41,256 nucleotides of DNA, taken from NCBI GenBank assembly GCA_002633005.1, contig NMRA01000676.1:162030-203285 (forward strand), in the 5' to 3' direction. Of the stretch, positions 1 through 18,333 are shown piece by piece; position 1 is the stretch's first letter, and each line of letters begins with the position of its first letter. The notes below the pieces were generated by a model. It had not been told where the DNA came from, did no database searches, and saw only the letters and a program-made list of their open reading frames with translations. A program made the translations under genes and the position numbers. The DNA is from Phoronis australis. Its lineage: Eukaryota > Phoronida > Phoronidae.

Positions 1-1087
1 AGTAGAAATTTGTTTCTGGCATTCTAATGCTGTGCTAATCTCGTATGTTGGTAAATTTGTTTTTAATTCTATGTTTCTGTGGTGCTTTAAGCAACTGGTG
101 TATAGGATGTGCTTGTATTATGAAGATTACTCACATTTTGCCCCTAGCCTATTGAGGAGACAATGACCATGCCTTTCCATTTTGCAAAGTATGCCCTCTA
201 CTGGCCACTTTATGGTACCAATAAACAACCCCTAGAAGGATACCGTATGCGGTGCAATTGTGGGCGCATTTCAACGCTCCGCGTTGCTCTTGTGTTATAA
301 TGTGCTAGGTAATGCAGTTATTGAATCTGTGGGGGAGTTGTATTCTCTCCCTAGTATTGCTCAAGTATGTTTGTTCGATAGAACTTAGGTTGATAACAGC
401 AAGTACAGCTGCGACTGTACTAGTACAGTAGAACTTCTGTGAACTTCAAAGTTTGTAGACGTCCATCCCTAACTTTAAAATTTCTGATACTCACACTTTC
501 TTGTGGTGTAGGTATTCTCTTTTTTGTTGATCTGAGGAAATGTAGGACTCTTGAGAAATGTCCAAGATGGGCGTATTTTGGAACTTCATATCTCAGAATT
601 GGCTGATGGGATTCATATGAAACTCACAGCTTTGAAAAGGAATTGTTATTAAAACCCTCCACTTTTGGGCGAGGGGCTATCAAAATAGAACATTAATGAT
701 TTTTATGAAGAAACTCGAAAGTTTATAAAATTGAGATGGAACAGTATTTTGGAAAACTGAGGCGTTACAGAGATTTCATCTTGAAGATTTACATCAAGTG
801 AAGTTTGGTCATTTTATTGATACCATTGTCTTGCTTCCTTTGTACCTCACTTTTTTAAATATTTCACTAAAAAACAAAGTCATGTGACCCAGTTAATGAA
901 AGCTTGATACTGAGTTAGAAATCAAATGCTCTACAGACATCAGAAAATAAGAATTTTTAGATAGCTAATTTCTCAAGTTATGCCTAAATGCACTGGCTTT
1001 TCAATAAGGTCATACATAATCTTAATGATTTTTTTCCTGAAAATTTATTACTTCATGTGGGAACCCAGATGTTTTGTTCTTGTTCAG
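1..1087. other. Intron of the RBM5-like gene at the left edge
   Basis: No coding exon is visible before the acceptor at 1086-1087. The missing part of RRM2, the zinc finger and RRM1 of the RBM5-like gene must lie left of the window. The stretch carries repeat debris. Positions 260-296 are an exact 37-nt reverse-complement match to 32051-32087, an end of the dispersed repeat family described at 32051-33318. Confidence 0.6.
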
Positions 1088-8472
<7,385 letters not shown>

Positions 8473-9410
8473 TGTGAAGAAGATAAGGAGACAGAGGACC
8501 TTGTTCAGCTGGGGCATACTCACCATCCATGTGTTGAAATAACAGTGGTGGAGTGTATAACCGTGTTATCACAAACTGTGGATTACTTTCCATGTTGCGA
8601 ACAGCTTAAGGACTGCACTTGTGTGGAGTCTGCTAAGTGTGTTGATTGTATCCACGGTATTCTTCGCAACATGCTCAAATGTTTCGCCGTGACCTGTTTG
8701 GTAAAAGTTGCCACACATTTGAATCGCCCATGACCTACTGGTAAAAATAGCTACCAGTTGAGAAAAAGGCATCTTAGTTATAGTAAATGCCTTAACCGCT
8801 TTAAATTCGGCTTAACAACAACTGAACATCACCCAGTTAAACTAGATAAAGGCTAGGTGGGCAGTTGTCTTTAGCCTTGTCTTTTAACTGCAAGTATGTT
8901 GGCACTGTCCGACATCACTGGCCTCCGTCACATTTGGGACTCGAGTTTTCAGTTGTCGACGGTGAGATTGACGTTTGGGTTAAGCTTAACCTTGGTCTGT
9001 GTTCTGAGTGTACAAGAGCGCGAGGACTATGAAACGTGGGTGAGAAAAAGTAAATTGGTGTCATTTCTTGTCGTTGCTTGTATTCAGAGGAAGCCATTTT
9101 TAAGGATTTTTGGTGGATACTGTTCCACTAAGAGCTTTAAAATATAAGATTTGACCATTATGTTCAGGTAAAACGCATGAAAAGATTTTTTCCCACTAAT
9201 CGTTCATAGATCAGTTTTGTGCTGCATGTAAAGATTCATTTCAGTTTTCTTGAGTGGACGAATCTCTGAAATATGGAAGTTAGTGTACATATTGATTAGA
9301 TGTTGTGGTTACATTAATTTGTATGTAAATGTAGATAGGCAGCCTCTGTATATTTGTAAAATAAGTTGGGCGTTTACACATTTTAGAAATAAATCATGAC
9401 TGTTATATCA
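8473..9410 (+). other. Probable 3' UTR of the RBM5-like gene
   Basis: This is non-coding sequence after the TAG stop. It ends shortly after the AATAAA at 9388-9393, the first clear poly(A) signal. It contains an 11-bp perfect inverted repeat (8591-8601 with 8663-8673). The exact cleavage site is inferred. Confidence 0.6.
9388..9393 (+). terminator. Poly(A) signal AATAAA, RBM5-like gene
   Basis: A canonical AATAAA hexamer about 915 bp after the stop codon, with no earlier canonical hexamer noticed in the 3' UTR. Confidence 0.6.
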
Positions 9411-12066
9411 AGTTGAATGTTTGGTCTTACTACTAACCCGGTATGCCATGTTCAAACAAAACTGAAAGCGCAGCAAGTCCGTCTTAGTGCCAAACTAATA
9501 ATCTCCATCAAAATCCTGGAAATCAAAGTTACTTGTAAACCTTGCACTTGTGTCCAAAACAACTTCCTAGTTCCTGGACATATTTGCACGTCCAAAATTG
9601 CATTATTGCCTTCTTGTCATATGTCAGAAATGAACTATTACAATAATTCACCTAGAAAAATCCAGGGTATTGTGCCAATTTTTTGAGTCTCACGCAGAGC
9701 CTCATCTGTGGCTAGAACAAACAATTCCAGAAATCACTTCAAAACCGAGTGCAGTCATTTCCATACTGGGAGGGTCCCTCGTTTCACTGTAACTCCATTG
9801 CCTGTGCAAATGCAGGTCTTCAGTTCAACAAATCTACAATTTTGACATTAGAAACTGATTCTTCAGGCTCAAAGGGCAACCCTACACTCTACAGGTTGTG
9901 AAATAAAAAATGGGTTTAACCAGCATGGAGGTGTCTGAGCAAAGGTTGCATGTGACTACGTGAACACATGCATTTCTACTAGGACCCTTGTTTCGCTAGC
10001 GTTACCCAGTGAATTTCCAAGTGGCCCACTAATAAAACGAGACCAGTTTCTATAAACTTTTATTAGCACTGAATTCTTAATTCTCAATTATCAAAACAAT
10101 TAACATACAGTGCTTAAGTGGAAGTCACAACTCGACAAAATTTGAACAAAATTGTATATGTGCCACATGCAATGTATATGGATGATGTCACTCCCAGATT
10201 ATTGTTCATGCTGCGTGAAGCACAACGCTCAACTTGATGACATCAAAGTAATAACACAACGAAACTTTAAAAAGACATTTCATGCTTGGAAGTACCTCAG
10301 TATCTATATGGTCAGGCAATGACAACACCCTTTTATTAATAGTTGTATCATGACGTCATGGGCAGTCTTCAAAAATGATTTTCAAGTTCTACTTTTTCAA
10401 AGGAGGGAACAATTCTGGTTATAACCCTGTACACCTCAGTCCTGAACCAGCACACACCAAACGCCAGAAATCCCCAGACCTGTGCCCCTAAACACAAAAA
10501 ACTAAGGGTGTGACGATTTATCGAATTGTAACCGAATCGTGATGAAGGAATGACGGATATCGATACACCAAGGCTCACTTCCATGCAATTCTAAGTTACA
10601 AAAGGATTCTCAGATAGTTACACCTGTTTTTGCATCTTTTGAAAGAGCATTATTGCGATATTGAACAAATAGCTAAGGATCATAAATTTGTTGGCATCTT
10701 ATTATATTTAACAATTTTGTTGCTAGAATCTGAATAAGAGGAACGTTTAAGAGAAAAACTTAATGAAACAGGATCGAATCGAAAATAATCGACTCCCTAA
10801 AAATGTTAAACATCGCAAAACTACTCGCAATTCCTCACATGGACTGGTCTCCGGGACAACAATTTGGTCTCCTGAACTGGAGTTTGGTCACTGAGTATGG
10901 AGCATTTTAAGAGCAAATGAATTTATTGACTGCAGCTTTGGGGAATTAACCAGCAGGTTTGTTGTCTGGTGGATTGGGACTGGAATTAAGGGAATCCTAG
11001 CTGGAATTGAGACCTGCGGCCACGCAATCCTTCCTAAGCACTTTATATCTGGAAATACGGAGTATTACTTTTAGCCCAGGAACAGAATAATTTATGCTCA
11101 GTATTCAACAAAAATATCACTTGCAACACGTCTGCAACTTGCAAAATTATACAATATTTAGTAAAATTTCATGGTTGTATTTTTCAGGATAAATCTCAAA
11201 ACCTTCATGTGGATACCATTCAGAGTAATCGTATTTCCCAAACAATTTTAACCCTCACTGCGAGGATACCTTCACAAATTGCATGTGTGAAAACTAAACA
11301 AGAACTTTATCCCCATTTGCACTCATTCTGGAAAAGCAAGCAGCTACTTGAATACCCACTCACTCCGTTTTATCACTCAGTACAACAAATAAAAACAATA
11401 CTCCATTTTAGCAGAGGAAAAGACAAGAGTGTCTTAATAGATTGCGTTGCTCGTCAACTGTCGTGCTGGTCTTGAACCGCTGGTCATTCAGGCATGCAAC
11501 TTCCCCAAACCGTGTCATTTTTACCATGAGAGTATCCTTAATGCCTGAGCATAGGCGGGCTGCATTACTGTTCCATTGCCAAAACTTACCATTTATGCTT
11601 CACAACAATAGTACCAATCACCACGGTAATAATGAAGTATATTTTTTCAACATTTAGTTGTACTTTGTTTAGTTGACGAAATCATATGCAATCAATTTTT
11701 ATGCTTTGTGCTCAAAGGAAGACTTTCAAGAAGCAATGAAGACCATCACAAGTGATGGGCGACACTTATCGCCACCTGGCTACACCAGACAGTACTACAT
11801 CTTCACACAGGCTGATACACCAGAACAAATTTAACCTCCAGAAAAATCCCGTATACAATATGTGCGATTAGACGCGATGCATTTTAAACAGAAGTTAAAT
11901 TGCCTCCTCATCCTCTAGAGGTCACTAGTATCCAATCCTATGTGATCAGTTACCATGTTTGCTACTTGAAAGTCTCCCACAGAAGAAACTTCACAAAGAA
12001 TCGCCATCAAGTAAGTACGGCCATGGCACATAGTTAACACATTTCAGCAATGGGATTCTTTAACCA
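9411..12066. other. Convergent intergenic region between RBM5-like and AMT genes
   Basis: No gene is recognised here. The part nearer 12066 should hold the AMT 3' UTR on the - strand. Sequences read on - as AATAAA occur only far from the stop (10922-10927 and further left). The stretch 10500-10830 is rich in 'CGAATCG/CGATTCG' motifs (GTGACGATTTATCGAATTG and GATCGAATCGAAAATAATCG). This looks like a decayed repeat, but I could not define its ends. Confidence 0.5.
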
Positions 12067-15000
12067 CTAAAGCAGCACCTTTTCAGCCTTCTTTTGCACG
12101 AAATATCTGCACTGTACAAATGGCATCTTTACAACTTCGCCTTCCACCATTTTATTACGCACTTCGAATCGGACACGAGAGCCTGGTTTTGAGTGAGCGG
12201 ACTGAAGGTAACCCATGGCGATGTTGTGCTTCAAACTAGGCGACGGGCAGCCGCTCGTCACTTCCCCAATATGGTAACTTCCCGTTTCATCATATATGAG
12301 AGTACCGCCTAAATAACGAGCAAACGTAATCATAAGACAAAATATTGAGTTGAGATTTGGCATACGAGTAAAGCAAACAAAGTGAAACAATAAAACAGCT
12401 GTATTTCATTGGACCAAATTTCCAACTGAAACACAGAATGCAGACGATGCTAAATGCTACATCACTCCAACCAACACTGTTATTTGGACTTACTTCTCAC
12501 AGGTGGACCTTTTGACTTGAAGCCAACACGTTTCCTCAGGGGTTTTTCTTTAAGTTCTTTTAGTATTTTGTCAGCACCAGGGAAGTCTTGCTTCTCTCTC
12601 CGTTCCTTTCCTGCAAGTTTTCACGTCATTTACAGAGTTATTCTCGGCGAGAAAAGCAATTTTACAGAAATTAGCAGCAAGGCAGAATCCAACTCAATAG
12701 CAGCCGAATGCTCCGACATTGAGCCAAACATTTAAGAGCAGCGTATTTTAAGCGTGCAGGCTTCGATTTCAACAAATGTCTAGGAGACAAGTACAAAAAA
12801 CAGGCACTTTGTAAAAAAACACAAAACAATTGATTTTCTTTTATAGCTTAGGTCAAAGTCTAACTCCAAGATGTGTGTTTTTAGCTGTAAAACCAGTAAA
12901 TGTCCCTTTGACAAAAGGTCTAGGTAGTTGATTTCAGACACACTTTGGTAGCTAATACAACATGGAATCTGAACTTTTATCAAGTTTTGCGCAAAAAAAA
13001 TAAAATTACATCTCAGAAAATTACCAACAAGCTTTGTCAGAAAAAAAAGATCATGCGATTACTCAAGTCTCAAGGAATATTTTTTAATCAAATTATGATC
13101 CTGTGGTCATCTAAGATTCCAAAAATATAAAGTTTTATTAGTTGTCAACAAGGAGCTGAAGTCTTTGAAATAGTACAACTTTAAAGGTAATCAAGGTATC
13201 CAGTTTCCCCATTTTAAAAAGTTACAAGAAAAAGTAAAAGGCAGGTGATTGGAGCAATAAAATGGACCAGAATGGCCTAACGTGGTCCATATCAAAACCG
13301 CACACTACCTATTGTCCACGCTAGTCCTGCTTCAACAGGTGTGGTATTTTCCCAGATATCACTGCCGTAGAGACACAGCCCTGCCTCCAGACGCAGGGAA
13401 TCTCTAGCTCCCAGGCCTGCCAGTTGCACCTTGCCATGTGGACTGTTGAGAAGCTGTTCCGCGATTTGCTGGGTTTTGTCGGGCTCACACGAAATCTGTA
13501 CAAAACGAAAATCACGGTTCTGTTGTACAAAACGTGTTTTAGGTCGATGCGCTCAATTTTAACGTTTCAAAGCATTTTCGCGTATTTCTTTTTACAGGGA
13601 AATGTTTTTCAGGTAGCCACTCAAAGTTCTATACGTTTCAAGTACTAAAAAGGTGTACTGTACGCTATTTAAATATGACTTACTGCGGATATTCCGTTTC
13701 ACACAATGGCAAGTATGGGTAGCTTTAACTTGATTTTGCGATAATCACAAACATGAAGTAAGGTTCTAAGTTAAAACATCTTTAATCCTACAGTTGTATT
13801 GTAGTTGGAACCAAGCGCATTAGTGGTGTTTTTGACTGAATAAGTCTCTTCAATTTTATTTCATCTTACTTTGAATGTAGTTGTTCTTTACTCGCATATT
13901 GTAGACAGCCACCTGTTGGCTTACCTCTACGCCATCTTCACCCGTGTAACCACACCGGCTCACCCGACAGTTGGGGACACCAAATACTGTAGTGACTGCC
14001 GTGTGCATGAAGGACAGCTGGTCAAGGTTGACGTCCACCCCAGGCTGAAGGACACTGGCCATCTCTGGACCCTGAACGGCCAGTAGAGCGTCACACTTCA
14101 CGTGCACATTGACGTCATAACCTTTGTCACGAAAGTCCTCCGCTGAAGTCTGAAATTGTCGTTTTCATTTCTATATTACTATCAACATTACTATTACAGC
14201 ACATAGCATTATTCTGTGTTACCGTCCCAAGTTATCGTTTCACTGTCATTTTTATTCAATTTTAAAGGTGGGCATTCCCAATGTTTAGCTGGCTAAAAAT
14301 CAAAATTGAATTGGGCATTTTACTCTCATAAAATTAGTCTCATAAATACTCCTTACACACAAGAACATTCAAACCATCAGTGACTTGAGAAAATGCTTCA
14401 GACTTTATTGGGGTAGGTTAGCCCTAGTAAGCATTTCCAATGGCTTGAATTGGTAATGGAAATGGAATCCTATCACGGTCAGGAGTATTACGAGATAAAT
14501 TGATGACAATTAATGGTATTTAAGCAGGTAAACTGGGTGAAATGCAGCTTTCAACCAGTCATCAAACATGACTGTTGCTTACCAATCCTAGCAAAGTTCA
14601 ATGTATTCTTGTAATACGTCTTAACTGTACTCGAATGTGATAACTTTGATTAAGAAAATCAAACAGCATAACAGCAAAACCAGACAACATAACAACAAAG
14701 AGACTTGTTTGGTTTACTTGTCATATTACGCCAATACTCAACAGAGGGTGTCTAGTCTTGAAACCATATTCCAAAAGTCATTTAACCGTTCACTAACCAA
14801 CAATAAATCTTCATCATTTTCTGCGCAGGCAGCGTTTGTCACCACATATAGATAATCCTCTGTGGTGTTTGTCACTATCAGATCATCCAGAATTCCACCA
14901 TACTCATTTGTAAACAAAGTCAATATCCCTTGGTTGTCATTTAAACCGCTCACATCACCTACGACCAAGCTCTCCATGAACTTGACGCGGTCGCGTCCCG

Positions 15001-17692
15001 TGATGTGAAACTGGCACATGTGCGACACATCAAACAGACTGGCGTGCGCGCGGGTGTGCAGATGTTCCTTGTTGACACCTGCTGGGTACTGCACTGGCAT
15101 GCTCCAACCTGCAAAAGGAACCATCTTGCCGCCATGTTCCAGGTGAAAGTCGTACAGACAGGTTAGCTTTAGGTCAGCCTCCCACATGGAATTCTGAAAA
15201 ATAAGGTAAACAAATAAGAACATCAGAAACTAGATAGACCAACAGCTGTGGGGGAACACATATTGGTGACTGGGCATTCAATCTCTCTTGCGTCATCCAG
15301 GATCCTAGCCAAAGAACAACACTGGTATGCTCGCAAGCTAAAAGAGTCGATAAACCTCAGCATTCGGCACCCTCTCTTCAATCGGGACCGAGGCCTCCAC
15401 CTACCTCCCATGTATTCAAACATTCTTAACCAGCGAAACGCGGGAAATCACTCATTCATTGACAAAGACCTGGTGGACCAGGTCGATACGTCTGCAAACA
15501 ACCTATCACGTCTCTAAGTAAGTGACCATCTTATACTTTACTACAAATAATGAACGAGTAAGCTCAGAAGACTATTCACACTAAGGGAGCCATAAAAACA
15601 CCATCAACCTAAGTAAACAATAACGGAACTATAAGTTACTCATTTCAATGAAGCTTTGTCATGCAAAAAAACAATATTATAGGTGTGCCATAAGCAACTT
15701 ACTGTTGTTACTCCTGATAGATGGGCAATTCCATTTGTGACGGACGTACAATCAGAAAACATTTTGATTAGTTGTGAAAAAAAATTCATCCAAGGAAAAT
15801 AATTCATACATCAATTGTTAGGTCTCATTGATAACCTTCAAACCATGTATGAATTTTTCTCCAATCTTTTTACCTGACTGAGAGAATTGCCTTTACAGGG
15901 CTGTGACAGACGTACATAGAGAATTTGATTTTTTTAAATAAATCTCTAACATCAAATTTTTGTGAGTTGCATTTAGTTACAATTTTTTGTTTTATATGAT
16001 GATTTAGTGGAATGTTTGCAAAGTACAGCACATTAATTTTATGATATCTGATAAATTTTTGTTAGACATCTCGATGTAAGTTGAGTGCGTGTGACGGGCA
16101 TAAGTGACGAACGTACACTCTGAATTTCTAGTACTAAATTGTTTGTTGTGACTCAGATATCAATTTAGAATAATTCACACTTTTGCAGTATTTAAGATGT
16201 ATTTGCAACTGATTCAATGTTTTTTAATCAAAATGCACCGATTGAGAATGCACTCTAGGATTTAAAATTCTTACAGCCTGTTAATATCAGAGATCAGCTG
16301 AATAAGCTTAAAGTATTCGGCTGTTAGATCAGTCAGTTTTTAGGTAATTGGATACTTGAATATGAAAATTTGTTTTAGGCAAAACGTTGTCCTTAACCGC
16401 CACAAAATGGAGAGGTTGCGACACTGAGATGGGGACACTCCTCAACTGACTTACTTTTAATGGAACAAAGCTCACTACAAATATGCCAGGAGACAATTAT
16501 CTGTGAATAATACTTGACAATTAATACTTATTACCGACAAAACTATGATTACGAGAACCTTCCCATAGCTGTTCTGTAATTAATATGCATATTATGTGAA
16601 TCAGTTACCCAAGAGTTATGACAATTCTTACAAATGCTCAAGTACATTGTGCTGTAATAAAAATGATTGATTTGTATGTATTTAAAGGAAAAACATCAGA
16701 GGGGCAAAAGTTTACTGACAGTAAGACATAATCTATTTTTTTCTGGTTTTCATAGCTGGATAGACTATGAACTAATAGTACACAATGATAGTGCAGGGAC
16801 ATTGAGTACAAACATAAAAATATGAATTGTGAGAATTCGGAGCCAGGGATTTATTTCCTACAATAGGCAACAGTGTTGCAACTTGGTCTATTCAAGGCTA
16901 TTACCAGGGTTCAAATGGACTGAGAACAGTTTTTCTTTCTTTGCTCCAATGACACTAAAAATGGCAAGTCACAATACCTTCAAGTATTAGTGACTTGCCA
17001 TTAAAAAGTCTTAACTCAGAAATTGTTTTGTGATTGAAGTTCCAGCACAGAGTTGATATGTAGTTTCACTCCCAAGTGTCCAGGCACTTAATAAGTAAGT
17101 GGTGTCATTCCGAAGCTCAACAGCTCAAAGGTCATTGTAATTTTCCGTCCACTTCACAGATACCCTCTCAGGGATATTCCTGACCAGGTTTGACCATGTG
17201 TCCTATGGATGCGCACCTGATGACAAAAGTGAGCCTTTTTTCAAAAAATGTGCCCAGCTGACTTAGTGTAATTAAAGTAGTAACATATGAAACAGAAACC
17301 TCAATGGCAATAGAAGTAAGAAGAGTCATGTTTTATCTGACTGGCTGTAATAAGTAATTAAGTGCAAGTTGACAAGAATTCTGCATTTTTGGAAGTGTTT
17401 CGTTTAAAAAGATGCGCGCCCTGTTGCGATGTACTTGCGCCTTCTTATTTTTTGATGAGCTAATGGCACAAAGGTACAATCCAGGAATATCCCTGCTGCG
17501 ACTGCACGGTATTCAACTCTCAACATGACTGTAGAGTGTAGTCGTAGACTGCAACTTAGCGCAGTCTGGGCGAATCGCCGCGAATGTCATACGAAATGTA
17601 TTTACCTTACGAGTCGAAACTTTCATGACATAGCTGTTTGTCAATTTCAATGACGCAAATAAGCGACAAGCTGTCTTACTGAAGACACCCAT
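12067..17692 (-). CDS. AMT: Aminomethyltransferase, mitochondrial (glycine cleavage system T-protein)
   Basis: Six coding exons, in - strand order: 17692-17606, 15193-14798, 14149-13925, 13495-13309, 12610-12494, 12308-12067 (stop TAG). They encode 417 residues; human AMT has 403. The enzyme takes the aminomethyl group on lipoyl H-protein, releases ammonia and makes 5,10-methylene-tetrahydrofolate in the mitochondrial matrix. Residues 1-29 (exon 1) are rich in Arg, Lys and Ser with no acidic residue, as expected of a mitochondrial presequence. The GCV_T domain follows: [20 protein letters not shown] at 43-62, SLFDVSHM, and GGILDD at 128-133, which holds the conserved folate-site aspartate. 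[15 protein letters not shown] comes next, then [20 protein letters not shown]. The C-terminal barrel contains [20 protein letters not shown]. The start is the ATG at 17692-17690. An upstream in-frame GTG is not a credible start. Intron 1 is 2.4 kb and holds a retroelement remnant. Confidence 0.95.
15248..15517 (+). pseudogene. C-terminal coding remnant of a retroelement (possibly Penelope-like)
   Basis: An open frame of about 89 codons ends in TAA, opposite in strand to AMT and within AMT intron 1, only 55 bp upstream of the exon 2 acceptor. It reads [20 protein letters not shown], then [11 protein letters not shown], then [18 protein letters not shown]. From memory, this 'tGH.I....a.ila.e..w..R...ESi.i......lNRD.G..LP..y..il' pattern is what follows the endonuclease at the C-terminus of Penelope-like and some other reverse-transcriptase elements. 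No catalytic domain is present here, so it is a truncated piece. The family assignment is tentative. Confidence 0.5.
15736..16117. repeat. Spaced 15-nt motif TGTGACGGACGTACA, three copies
   Basis: The motif occurs at 15736-15750 (TGTGACGGACGTACA), 15902-15916 (TGTGACAGACGTACA) and 16103-16117 (AGTGACGAACGTACA). The spacing is 150-200 bp within AT-rich sequence of AMT intron 1. This suggests a degenerate long-unit tandem repeat or a repeat fragment. Nothing else is recognised between about 15520 and 16950. Confidence 0.55.
16955..17006. repeat. Near-perfect hairpin in AMT intron 1
   Basis: A 13-bp arm AATGGCAAGTCAC pairs with GTGACTTGCCATT. An inner 5-bp AATAC/GTATT stem follows after a one-base bulge, leaving a small loop. 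Flanking A/T runs extend the pairing slightly. It may be a tiny fold-back element or a structured intronic RNA. Confidence 0.65.
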
Positions 17693-18333
17693 CACAGAAT
17701 AAAGATGCACCCGTCACGACAAAGCTAACTTGTTGGAATTACAGGATACGCCAAGGTCAAAGATTTGTTTTCATGAGGCATTGCAGGAAGTCTGTCTGTG
17801 CACATGCGTGCTGTCCCGTTAAGCAGGGGAGATAATATTTGCGGAAGCTAATCCTTTTTTGGTGTTAAAATGTAGTTGTTGGTCATGGTTGAAGTTTTCC
17901 TCACGCAACCTAGTAGTCGTTCAGAACGCGTGATTTGTAACAGACCCTATCTATAACGAAGCGAGAAGACATAAAGCGACACAATATTCAGTCTCTCCAA
18001 GATGGCAGCGCCCTGCTACAAGTCTCTTCGAAATAAATTTAAAAACCGCGCGTTGATTGGTCACAGTATTTTGACTTAAACGTAGGAAAATGTGACTGAA
18101 ATACAAATAGATGCTTATAGTCTCGTTGAATGACATTTTATTACAATTATGAATAACGAAAGACGTTTTGTGAAACAAATTTTTGACTGTTACTGGAGGA
18201 ATACTTAAAAAGATCATAATTGTTTACTGTGTAGGTAACATGGTATAAGCCAATCAAATGATATGTTACAAATTGGCAGTCGATACAGGAAGCGCTCAGA
18301 ACCTGAAGACTGTTGCCGAAGTAAAGCAGCAAA
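17693..18333. promoter_or_regulatory. Bidirectional promoter region AMT / ING3
   Basis: The 641 bp between the divergent ATG codons of AMT (17692, -) and ING3 (18334, +) must hold both promoters and 5' UTRs unless untranslated exons lie elsewhere. A YY1-like site CCAAGATGGCAGC lies at 17997-18009; YY1 sites are common in TATA-less housekeeping promoters. I saw no convincing TATA box. Transcription starts are not determinable from sequence alone. Confidence 0.6.

Noticed and set aside
17693-17710. Upstream in-frame GTG as AMT start
   Set aside because: Nuclear animal genes rarely use GTG. The ATG at 17692 gives a good mitochondrial presequence.
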